DNA from: Fibrobacterota bacterium
Lineage (GTDB): Bacteria > Fibrobacterota > Fibrobacteria > UBA11236
DNA: 64,000 bases
Assembly (NCBI GenBank): GCA_019509785.1
Contig: JAEKLQ010000059.1
Span: 1-64,000 of the forward strand
Reading direction: 5' to 3'
Shown here in pieces: positions 56,969 through 64,000 of the stretch. The translations under genes were made by a program, and so were the position numbers. The first letter of the stretch is position 1. Each line of letters starts with the position of its first letter. The notes beneath the pieces are model-generated. The model was not told the DNA's origin and did not search any database. It saw only the letters and a list, made by a program, of their open reading frames with translations.

Positions 56969-59470
56969 TCAGCGCCCCCTCAATTGCAAGCGATAATCGG
57001 CTTCCTGCCCGGCGACGCCGGGATCGGAAAAGAAGGATAAGGGATAATGCCTACCCGTGGCCCAATCCGCCACGAACTCGGCGTAATGGGGGGAGCCGGG
57101 ATTGCCCGATTGCCCGCCGGGATAGATGCCGTAACCGGTGGGTTGCCCCGAGAGGTCCACCACCATCCGCCAAGAAGGGCCATGCACGCCCTTCAACGAG
57201 TTGACGCAATCGGCGCAGCCTCCCGCACGTATTCCCAGGGCCCCGAAGGGGGCGATATGCGCCAGATGGTTGATCTCCACGGGCCGGTAGGCGGCCCAAT
57301 CCGGCGGCCCGCCGGGCCGGTTGCGCAGGGATGCGCATGCGTCGCGGAAGGTGCGGAGGGCCAGGGAAGATAAGGTTTCATGGGCCGGGGTGGTGATGTC
57401 ATCGAACCATTCCGCGTCCGGTTCCTCGAGGATCAACCTGCGGGTGCGATCCTTGGACGGCCATTGATAATGGGCCGAGTCGCCCCCGAATTCATCCGAC
57501 CAGATCGCCTTATACAGCAACCGCCACCATTGATCGAAAACGGCGGCCGGCCGGCTTTCCGGCCGATGCCGGAAATCCCAGGCCGCGAGGGATTGACGGG
57601 CGGTGGAATCCTCACGGGAGAGCGGAGCCCGGGCGATGCGGGGAAGCAGGGCGGGAACCAGGTCCGCCGCGGTGAGATCGTACTCATCCTGCAACATGGC
57701 GAAGGCCCCGCCGACGGTGAGGGACTCAGCCTCGGCCGCCAAGGCGGCCACGCGGCGGGCCCGGGGGCCGTCGAGATAGCCGGCGCCCAGGTAGAAAGGG
57801 TAGGTGGAATCGGCGGGACTCTGGTTCGCCGAAGCCAGCCAGCCTTGGGCCGGGTTGCGCGCGGCCGGTTCGTACCTGCGGGGCAGCCAACCCGACCAAT
57901 CGTTGCCCGGCTGCGATCCGTCCAAGGTGAATCGCCCTTGGCCTTTCCATTTGCGCGGGAAGAGGCCATGATGGAAAAGGGCGATGTCCCCGTCCACCGA
58001 CGCGAAGGCGAAGTTCTGGGACGGGCAATGGTAGGGGTCCAAGGCCGCCGCGAAATCGGCATAGTCCCTCGCCCGCATGATGTCGATGAAGGCGCGCAGT
58101 TCGTTGGAAGGATCCAGGGCCAGCCAATGCAGGGCATGCAGGGCGGGCGTATTGCGGGTGAAAGGCTTTTCCTGATCCTTCAGCACCACCGGCCCCTGAT
58201 GCGTATATACGATGGTATCCAGCACGGTCGCGCCGCCCCGCACCTTGATGGCTTCCACCTCCTTGCGGGTCGGCTTCCAATTCCCTCCGTACTGGTATTC
58301 GGAAAGGGAGGCATCCTTGAACGTCACCCGGTACCAATCCAGTACGTCGTCCCCGCCGTTGGTCACGCCCCAGGCGATCTTCCGGTTGAAACCGATGATG
58401 ACGGCGGGCGAGCCCGGAAGCGAGGCTCCGTAAACGCCCAGGCCCGGCGCCGAAAGCTGGATCTCGTACCAGATGGACGGCAAGCTGAGTTCGAGATGGG
58501 GATCGTTGGCGAGCAGGGGATGGCCGCTGGCGGTATGCGCGCTGGAGATCACGAAATTGTTGCTGCCATTGCCCGGATCGGGACTCCGTTCGGGGACCGA
58601 GGGGGACGCCGTATCCTTTCCGTCGACGCCGAAGGGCAGTAAGGTCGGGGGCAAGGGACGTGCGCCCAGCCCGGCAGGGGCCGGTGGCGGCGCCGGCGCG
58701 GCGGTATCCCATGCCGTCCCGGGAGGGATCACGGGAGGCGTTTCCGGATGCCTCAGCGGGAAGAAGCGCGCGGTGAAATCCCGTCCCATCCGGGCCAGGG
58801 TATTGGACATCGGCACTTCGTCGCCGCCGCCCGACAAGGTCCATTGCATGTTCTTGAGCATCAAGGCCGTGTAGAGGGAACTCCATTTCCCGGGAGCATA
58901 GTCGAGCAATTTGTACTCGATCGGGTAATCCTTGGGGTCGAGCCCGGCGATCCACGCGTTGACGCCTTCGGCATAGGCGCGCACGGCCGTCGCGGTCTCT
59001 TCGTCGCGCAGCATCACCTCCAGGGATCGCGCGGCCGCCTGCGGGATGCCGAGGCGGCGCTGGAAGCGATCATGCTCGATGAGGTTCGGGCCCAGCACTT
59101 CAGCCAACCGTCCCGCGCCGGCCAGCGACTGGATTTCCATTTGCCAAAGGCGGTCTCGGGCGGTGACGAAACCCTGGGCGAAGAACGCATCGTGCGGGTT
59201 CTGCGCGAAGATGTGCGGCACCCGGCGTTTATCGAACACCACCGTGACCGGTTCGGCCAATCCCGGCAGGCTCAATTTCTCATCACTCGCGCGCAGGCTT
59301 TCGGCATTGCGCCAAAACCCGCCGAAGGGGCTGAAGAAGCGCGCTATGGGGGGCACGGGGCCGAGGCGGGAGTCGAGTAGGATGCAAACCAGGACCATCA
59401 GGCCGAGCCGCAAGGCCGGGCGAACCCAGCCGGCGCCCGGGGACGGGGCCCGCGGAGAACCGGGAATCAT
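56969..59470 (-). CDS. Penicillin acylase-family Ntn hydrolase
   Basis: An 833-residue exported or membrane-anchored amidase (hydrophobic segment about 20-33). The family cleaves itself into alpha and beta chains to expose a Ser nucleophile; here the site is NGSNNFVISSAHTASGHPLLANDPHL, with Ser303 (codon 58564-58562). The downstream NDPHLELSLPSIWYEIQL and VYGASLPGSPAVIIGFNRKIAWGVTN are standard. The alpha-chain part contains VPHIFAQNPHDAFFAQGFVTARDRLWQME. Substrates may be acyl-homoserine lactones, beta-lactams or other amides. A TACCTT 8 bases before the ATG suggests leaderless initiation. It precedes the small membrane protein without a gap. Confidence 0.9.
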   Translation of the reverse strand: MIPGSPRAPSPGAGWVRPALRLGLMVLVCILLDSRLGPVPPIARFFSPFGGFWRNAESLRASDEKLSLPGLAEPVTVVFDKRRVPHIFAQNPHDAFFAQGFVTARDRLWQMEIQSLAGAGRLAEVLGPNLIEHDRFQRRLGIPQAAARSLEVMLRDEETATAVRAYAEGVNAWIAGLDPKDYPIEYKLLDYAPGKWSSLYTALMLKNMQWTLSGGGDEVPMSNTLARMGRDFTARFFPLRHPETPPVIPPGTAWDTAAPAPPPAPAGLGARPLPPTLLPFGVDGKDTASPSVPERSPDPGNGSNNFVISSAHTASGHPLLANDPHLELSLPSIWYEIQLSAPGLGVYGASLPGSPAVIIGFNRKIAWGVTNGGDDVLDWYRVTFKDASLSEYQYGGNWKPTRKEVEAIKVRGGATVLDTIVYTHQGPVVLKDQEKPFTRNTPALHALHWLALDPSNELRAFIDIMRARDYADFAAALDPYHCPSQNFAFASVDGDIALFHHGLFPRKWKGQGRFTLDGSQPGNDWSGWLPRRYEPAARNPAQGWLASANQSPADSTYPFYLGAGYLDGPRARRVAALAAEAESLTVGGAFAMLQDEYDLTAADLVPALLPRIARAPLSREDSTARQSLAAWDFRHRPESRPAAVFDQWWRLLYKAIWSDEFGGDSAHYQWPSKDRTRRLILEEPDAEWFDDITTPAHETLSSLALRTFRDACASLRNRPGGPPDWAAYRPVEINHLAHIAPFGALGIRAGGCADCVNSLKGVHGPSWRMVVDLSGQPTGYGIYPGGQSGNPGSPHYAEFVADWATGRHYPLSFFSDPGVAGQEADYRLQLRGR

Positions 59471-59478
59471 GGCGTGGA

Positions 59479-59484
59479 AAGGTA
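59479..59484 (-). promoter_or_regulatory. Candidate -10 of the acylase gene
   Basis: On the minus strand, TACCTT ends 8 bases before ATG 59470; no ribosome site is present in between. Confidence 0.3.
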
Positions 59485-59507
59485 GGATCTATTGCGAAAG
59501 GTCGGAT

Positions 59508-61343
59508 CTATTTCTTGCGGAGGCGCGCGAGCTCTTCCGATCGCTTCTCGGCGAAGCGGCAACGCTTATCCTCGGCTTCGGCGTTGCAATCCGCGAAGCG
59601 GCTGAACCGATCCCAGGCCGAGACGGCCGCGTCGAGGTTCTCCGGCTTCTGCTCGATATAGGTGTACTGCCCGTCCAACGCATTGGCGTAGGCGTACAGC
59701 GCGTCCTTCTGGAAATCGTGCGGATTGAACCAATTGGAATTGCGCAGCACCGTGGTCTTGGTGGAATTGAAATACGCCTCCAGGCGTTCCTTCGCTTCCA
59801 TGTACAAGGCTTGCCCGTAATAAAGCTGGCCCAGGTAGGCGTCGATGGCGGGATCGTCGTAATCGCGGCGCAGCCCTTCGAGCACCGAGCGGGCCTTGGT
59901 CAATTGATCCTTATGCCGGAAGTAGATGGCCGCGCTGCGCAGGCGCGCCTCGAGATAGGCGTCGTGATCGCCGCCCTTGTCCGGCGGGGGCACCAGTTCG
60001 TAGGCGGCGAGGGCCCCGCTGTAATCCTTCGCCATCTCCGCTTCCAGGCCCTTGCCCAGGATGGTGGAGAAATAGGAGCGGAGTTCGGGCGAAGCCGAAA
60101 AGCCGTGCATGAACCGCCAGCCGCGCCAGAAGGTGTAACCGGACAAAGCCAGGGCGACCAGGGAGGCGCACAGGGCCACGGTGGGGTAGGCGCGTTTCCA
60201 CGAGAACGGGATGCGGGCCGTGCCGCCGCTGCCCCAGCTCCGGAAAGCCCGCAAGGAGATCTGCAAGGTCTCCTGGATCTCCGCCGCCGTGGCGGGACGA
60301 TGATCGGGATCCTTGGAGAGCAGCTTCTCGACCAGCTCTTCGGTCAGCGGGGAGATGGCCGAGCGTAGCTTGCGCACGCGCTCGAATTTGCAATCGTCGA
60401 TCTTCCACAGCAGGGATGCCAGGTTGTCGGCCTCGAAGGGCCGGCGCCCGGTGCACAACTCGTACAGGAGCACCCCGAGGGAAAAGAAATCGCTGCGCGC
60501 GTCCAGGGCGTCCCCATTGATCTGCTCGGGGGACATGTAATGGGGCGTGCCCACCACGGTGCCCTGCATGGTGCGCGTATTCACGCTCATGGGCTTGGCC
60601 GCGCCGAAGTCCATCAGCTTCACCGTGCCCGTGGTGGTGATCATGATGTTCTCGGGCTTGATGTCCCGGTGCAAGATCCCCTTGATGGTCTCGCCCTCCG
60701 AGGTCTTGATCGGCACGTTATGGGCGTAGTCAAGAGCGCCGGCGATTTGCGATGCGATCCCCAGGATATCCGTTTCCCGGAGGCGCACGTGGTTGCCGAG
60801 ATAGGTCCGCAGGGATTGCCCTTCCACGTATTCCATCTCGATATAGAACTGCCGGGCGATTTCGCCGGTATCGAAGACGCGCAGGATGTTGGGATGATCC
60901 AGTCGGGCGGTGAGTTGGGCTTCCTGCTTGAAGCGTTCGAAATTATCCGCGTCCTCGGCCAGGGCGGGCCGCAGGATCTTGATGACGCGATCCAGCCCGA
61001 AGTTCACGTTATGCGCGCGGTAGATGAGGGCGCTGCCGCCCTCGTTGATCTTCTCCAGGATCTTGCAATTGCCCACCATGCGCCCGAGGAAGGGATCGCC
61101 CGAGAATGGATCGACGGGAACCCCGTCCGCGAACAGGGACGGATCCGCCTGGGGCATTTGGCCCGTGGCCGGTTCGGCCTGGACGGGGATCTGCTGGGAC
61201 GGGGAAATCGGAAGGATGGCCTGGGACCCGGTCGCGAAGAGCCGGTCCGGATAGGCCGGTCCCACTTCGGCTTGGCCGGGCTTGGTCGCGCCTTTGCCCA
61301 AGGCGCGGGTCTTCATGGTGGTTATGTCCTGGTCCTGATCCAT
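59508..61343 (-). CDS. Transmembrane Ser/Thr protein kinase (PknB-type) with extracytoplasmic helical domain
   Basis: A 611-residue protein. After a 90-residue disordered start comes a protein kinase domain (about residues 90-365): the glycine loop EKINEGGSALIYRAH, Lys in DRVIKILRPAL, HRDIKPEN with His225-Arg226-Asp227, DFGAAKP, and the activation-loop end GTPHYMSPEQI. A transmembrane helix (PTVALCASLVALALSGYTFW, about 390-410) leads to an extracytoplasmic region of about 200 residues with TPR-like helices (LEAEMAKDYSGALAAYELVPP, AYLGQLYYGQALYMEAKERLEAYF). It phosphorylates Ser/Thr of unknown targets. ATG 61343 gives a soluble acidic start; a longer frame upstream is not used. Confidence 0.9.
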   Translation of the reverse strand: MDQDQDITTMKTRALGKGATKPGQAEVGPAYPDRLFATGSQAILPISPSQQIPVQAEPATGQMPQADPSLFADGVPVDPFSGDPFLGRMVGNCKILEKINEGGSALIYRAHNVNFGLDRVIKILRPALAEDADNFERFKQEAQLTARLDHPNILRVFDTGEIARQFYIEMEYVEGQSLRTYLGNHVRLRETDILGIASQIAGALDYAHNVPIKTSEGETIKGILHRDIKPENIMITTTGTVKLMDFGAAKPMSVNTRTMQGTVVGTPHYMSPEQINGDALDARSDFFSLGVLLYELCTGRRPFEADNLASLLWKIDDCKFERVRKLRSAISPLTEELVEKLLSKDPDHRPATAAEIQETLQISLRAFRSWGSGGTARIPFSWKRAYPTVALCASLVALALSGYTFWRGWRFMHGFSASPELRSYFSTILGKGLEAEMAKDYSGALAAYELVPPPDKGGDHDAYLEARLRSAAIYFRHKDQLTKARSVLEGLRRDYDDPAIDAYLGQLYYGQALYMEAKERLEAYFNSTKTTVLRNSNWFNPHDFQKDALYAYANALDGQYTYIEQKPENLDAAVSAWDRFSRFADCNAEAEDKRCRFAEKRSEELARLRKK

Positions 61344-61504
61344 GGTCCGCTTAAACTTAGTCAAGTTTCCGGACCCCTGGATCGGCCGCCGGAACCGGCC
61401 GGGCGGGGGCATCTGTTTCGGTAGACTTCCTATTTTGGGATCGGCGGGCCTCTCTCGGGAAGGCGGGTTCGCGGGAAGACGAAAGAGCCGGGCAGGTTGC
61501 ATCC

Positions 61505-62467
61505 TTGGACGGAAATACGGAAAGCGCAGGCGGAAATTTGATCCTGGTAACGGGTGGCGCGGGAACCATGGGGCTGCGGCTGACCCGGGCCCTGATGGCC
61601 GAAGGGCATGCGGTGCGCGCCCTATGCCTGCCGGGGGATCCCGCCGCCGCGAAGGTCCGGGCCCTAGGGGCGGAGGCCGCTTTCGGCGACATTACCGACC
61701 TGGCTTCCTTGGGCCGGGCCCTGGCGGGCGTCCGCATCGTCTTCCATTTGGCCGCCGTTCTCTTGAGCCCCGGGCGGCCCGAAGTCTTCCGTCAGGTCAA
61801 CGCCTACGGCACGCGGAATCTGGTCGCCGCGGCCGAGAGCGCTGGCGTTTCGCATTTCATCTACGTCTCCTCGATTTCAGTCGCCTATCCGCGCGGCAAC
61901 GCCTACGCGCGCTCGAAGGCGCATGGCGAGGCGTACGTGAAAGCCTCGCGGCTGGACTGGACCATAGTGCGCCCCACCTTGGCATATGAGGACGGGGGAG
62001 CGGCCGAGTTCATGGCCTTCCTCGCCCACGTGCGGCGCGGCCGATCGGTATGGCTGCCGGCGGGCGGGCGGGCGCGCAAGAATCCCGTGCACGTGGAGGA
62101 TCTCGCCGCCGGCTTCGCGGCCCTTCCCGGCAATGCCGTCGCTTACGGGAAAACCTACGTGTTTTCGGGAGACGAGTCATTGACCTTGCGCGAGATGGCC
62201 GAACTGCTCTTGGCCCGGATGGGAAGCCCCAAGCCGGTGCGCGGCTTGCCAGCCTGGTTATGCCTGGCCGCCGTGGGTTCGGCATGGTTGCTTTCGCTTG
62301 CGACGCGTCGGCCGCCCTTCTTCACCTGGCAAACCTATACCGGCCTGATCCAGGATGCGGACTTCCCGCCTGATCAGGCCCGGGCCGAACTGGGCTATGC
62401 GCCGCGCCCTTTCCGCGCGGGAGTTGCCACCCTGGCCTCGCTGCGCGATCCTTCGAGGGCCAAATGA
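61505..62467 (+). CDS. NAD(P)-dependent epimerase/dehydratase (SDR extended)
   Basis: A 320-residue enzyme with the Rossmann motif LILVTGGAGTMGLRLTRAL near the N-terminus, the FGDITDLASLGRALAGVRIVFHLAAV segment, and the catalytic Ser/Tyr/Lys region IYVSSISVAYPRGNAYARSKAHGEAYV. The C-terminal part carries a hydrophobic stretch (LPAWLCLAAVGSAWLLSLAT), as in SDRs that act on lipids or isoprenoid-linked sugars. Initiation is probably TTG at 61505 (MDGNTESAGG); no ATG precedes the Rossmann motif. It forms a likely operon with the GT2 gene 13 bases downstream. The substrate is unknown. Confidence 0.82.
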   Translation: MDGNTESAGGNLILVTGGAGTMGLRLTRALMAEGHAVRALCLPGDPAAAKVRALGAEAAFGDITDLASLGRALAGVRIVFHLAAVLLSPGRPEVFRQVNAYGTRNLVAAAESAGVSHFIYVSSISVAYPRGNAYARSKAHGEAYVKASRLDWTIVRPTLAYEDGGAAEFMAFLAHVRRGRSVWLPAGGRARKNPVHVEDLAAGFAALPGNAVAYGKTYVFSGDESLTLREMAELLLARMGSPKPVRGLPAWLCLAAVGSAWLLSLATRRPPFFTWQTYTGLIQDADFPPDQARAELGYAPRPFRAGVATLASLRDPSRAK

Positions 62468-62480
62468 GCTCGAGGACGAC

Positions 62481-63230
62481 ATGACGGGTCCTGCCTTGGG
62501 TATTTTCATCCCCGCGTACAATGCCGCCGGGACCTTGCCCGCGGTGATCGATCGGATCCCGAAGGATCTCTGGGCCGATATCGGGACCGTGACGGTGATC
62601 AACGACGGAAGCAGGGACGATACCGCTGCGGTGATGGAGCGGTTATGCGCCCGTTATCCCAAGCTGCGCTTGCACAATTTCGATCGCAACCAGGGCTACG
62701 GCATGGCGGTGCGCCGCGGGCTGGGGTTTTGCCGCGAGAGCGGCTGCGAATATTCCGCCTGCCTGCATGCCGACGGCCAATATCCACCCGAAAAATTGGT
62801 CCTTTTTCTGTCCCATATGCGGCGCCAGCGCGTGGACGTGCTGCAAGGCAGCCGGCACAAGGACGGGACCGCGCGGGCCGGGGGCATGCCGCGCTATAAG
62901 ATCGCGGCGGGCAAGACCCTCACCTGGATGGAAAACCGCTGCTTCGGCCTGGACCTGAGCGACTACCATTCCGGTTTCCTCATGTACAGCCGGCGGGCCC
63001 TGCGTTCTATCCCCTTCGAGAGGCTAAGCCTTTACTTCGATTTCGATCTGGAAGTGATCGCTTCGGCGCGGGCCTTGGGACTGCGCATCGATGAATTGCC
63101 CATCCCCACGCGCTATGCCGGCGAGAAATCGTATCTCAATCCGGTGCGATACGGGTTCCGCGTGCTGAGGGTGATGGCCAGGTATCGGCTGGGAAAATAC
63201 GCCGAAGCCGCCGGCGCTTCCCGGGCTTGA
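62481..63230 (+). CDS. Family 2 glycosyltransferase (polyprenyl-phosphate sugar transferase-like)
   Basis: A 249-residue GT-A enzyme: LGIFIPAYNAAGTLPAVIDRIP, VTVINDGSRDDTAAV and the metal-binding ACLHADGQYPPEKL. The acceptor side SDYHSGFLMYSRRAL and the FDFDLEVIASARALGLRIDELPIPTRY motif resemble dolichyl-phosphate mannosyltransferase-type proteins. No membrane helix is evident. It starts 13 bases after the epimerase stop (GAGGACGAC before the ATG) and probably acts on the same glycolipid. It is the second small GT2 of this type in the window. Confidence 0.85.
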   Translation: MTGPALGIFIPAYNAAGTLPAVIDRIPKDLWADIGTVTVINDGSRDDTAAVMERLCARYPKLRLHNFDRNQGYGMAVRRGLGFCRESGCEYSACLHADGQYPPEKLVLFLSHMRRQRVDVLQGSRHKDGTARAGGMPRYKIAAGKTLTWMENRCFGLDLSDYHSGFLMYSRRALRSIPFERLSLYFDFDLEVIASARALGLRIDELPIPTRYAGEKSYLNPVRYGFRVLRVMARYRLGKYAEAAGASRA

Positions 63231-63257
63231 CTCTTACCTTAGGTCCCACTGGATAAT
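63227..63257 (+). promoter_or_regulatory. Candidate promoter of the 2-hydroxyacid dehydrogenase gene
   Basis: TTGACT (63227-63232, over the preceding stop codon) and GATAAT (63252-63257) are 19 bases apart. GATAAT ends 5 bases before ATG 63263, in line with leaderless initiation. Spacing is longer than optimal. Confidence 0.4.
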
Positions 63258-63262
63258 ATCCC

Positions 63263-64000
63263 ATGAAACCTCCCCCCATTCCCGCGGCCTTGTGCGGTAA
63301 CCACGCTTGGCAACTCGATCGCGTTTACGGGCGCGGCCGCAAGGCCGAACTCGCGGCCGAGACCCTCTTGTTCCCCGAGTACGTGACCACCGCCGATTTC
63401 CCGCGCCAGGCGCAAAGCCTGGGCGGCGTGCAGGTCGCGTTTTCGACCTGGGGCATGAACGAGGAATTGGCGCGCATGCTGGCCGGCCTGCCCGACCTGA
63501 AAGCCTTCTTCTACGCCGCGGGATCCGTGCGCGCCTTCGCCAAGCCATTATTGGACCGGGGAATCATGGTGGTGAGCGCTTGGGCCGCCAATGCCGTACC
63601 GGTTTCGCAGTTCGCCCTGGCCCAGATCCTGCTTTCCCTCAAGGGTTATTTCCGCAACGCGCGCGAGGCCCGCAAGCCCGCCCATCGCGGACGCCTATTG
63701 GAAACCGATGCACCCGGCGTGATGGGGGAGACAGTCGCCTTGCTGGGCTGCGGCATGGTGGGCAAGGCCGTAGCGGGCCTGTTACGTCCCTTCCGCGTGG
63801 ACGTGCTGGCGTACGACCCGTACCTCTCCGAGGGCGACGTCGCGATCTTGGGCGTGCGCCCGGCCGGCCTGGAGGAATGCTTCGCCAAAGCCTACGTTGT
63901 CAGCAACCACCTTCCCGATCTTCCCGCCACGCGCGGGCTATTGGCCCGCCCCCTCTTCGCTTCCATGCGGACGGGAGCTACCTTCATCAATACCGGCCGC
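63263..64000 (+). CDS. D-isomer-specific 2-hydroxyacid dehydrogenase-family protein (3' end outside window)
   Basis: Runs off the right edge after 246 codons. The N-terminal catalytic lobe reads VQVAFSTWGMNEELARMLAGLPDLKAFFYAAGSVR. The NAD-binding lobe has ETVALLGCGMVGKAVAGLLRPF (GxGxxG), preceded by the helix VSQFALAQILLSLKGYF. NHLPDLPATRGLLARPLFASMRTGATFINTGR is the typical loop preceding the catalytic His. The first lobe's SAWAANAVPVSQFAL indicates a member of the glycerate/phosphoglycerate dehydrogenase-like group, probably acting on a sugar-derived acid. ATG 63263 is the first in frame. Confidence 0.9.
   Translation, partial: MKPPPIPAALCGNHAWQLDRVYGRGRKAELAAETLLFPEYVTTADFPRQAQSLGGVQVAFSTWGMNEELARMLAGLPDLKAFFYAAGSVRAFAKPLLDRGIMVVSAWAANAVPVSQFALAQILLSLKGYFRNAREARKPAHRGRLLETDAPGVMGETVALLGCGMVGKAVAGLLRPFRVDVLAYDPYLSEGDVAILGVRPAGLEECFAKAYVVSNHLPDLPATRGLLARPLFASMRTGATFINTGR

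Overview
The window is GC-rich, densely packed bacterial chromosome of a Gram-negative organism. Outer-membrane and envelope genes (a FadL/OMPP1-like barrel, several lipoproteins, a ResB/CcsA cytochrome c assembly pair, an AlgJ/AlgX-like protein) show a diderm cell. No phage, transposon, CRISPR array, rRNA or tRNA gene was seen. A Chlamydia-like NrdA/NrdB pair and two secreted proteins whose C-termini loosely resemble type IX sorting domains make a lineage of the Fibrobacterota/FCB kind my best guess, but the phylum is not proven by anything here.

Layout. 1-6272 (minus): a run of DUF2064 transferase, cellulose-synthase-like GT2, GT-C membrane mannosyltransferase-like protein, small GT2, then cysG (siroheme) and the start of metG. 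6367-14600: a double zinc-motif protein, AlgH, then gltB-gltD (glutamate synthase) and a PilZ-like protein. 14676-21656: a secreted DUF5005-like protein, an EAL/YkuI_C c-di-GMP phosphodiesterase, and a tightly overlapping lipoprotein-resB-ccsA operon. 22028-26758: nrdA-nrdB with a candidate NrdR box. 26896-41434: small housekeeping and unknown genes (rhodanese, DUF2911, DUF488, VOC, channel-like protein, polysaccharide deacetylase, UDG, two receiver proteins, LtrA, a carbohydrate-binding-like protein, and a divergent FadL/SGNH pair). 41495-49280: a large U32 (RlhA-like) protein, a TPR protein and a DUF4062-TM-Sel1 protein. 49281-55158: an envelope-polysaccharide module (ArnA-like dehydrogenase, AlgX-like O-acetyltransferase lipoprotein, SirB1-like/TPR lipoprotein, divergent GT-C-like membrane protein). 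55172-64000: an EamA transporter behind an attenuator-like leader, a small membrane protein, penicillin acylase, a Ser/Thr kinase, an SDR epimerase, a GT2 and the start of a D-2-hydroxyacid dehydrogenase.

The strongest candidate for something undescribed is the leader at 55172-55409. It has a consensus promoter, a leaderless 36-codon ORF with three Trp codons, a predicted three-way junction, and an intrinsic terminator whose 5' arm can alternatively pair (9 bp) with an upstream strand, directly before an EamA-family transporter. Second, at least nine starts across the window sit 5-9 nt after a -10-like hexamer, which suggests frequent leaderless transcription. Other notable points are a receiver domain with Glu at the phospho-acceptor site, a DUF4062-TM-Sel1 architecture, an AlgX-like lipoprotein with an unrecognised N-terminal half, and a long antisense 3' overlap between two membrane-protein genes. 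All assignments are from reading the sequence; no database search was run.
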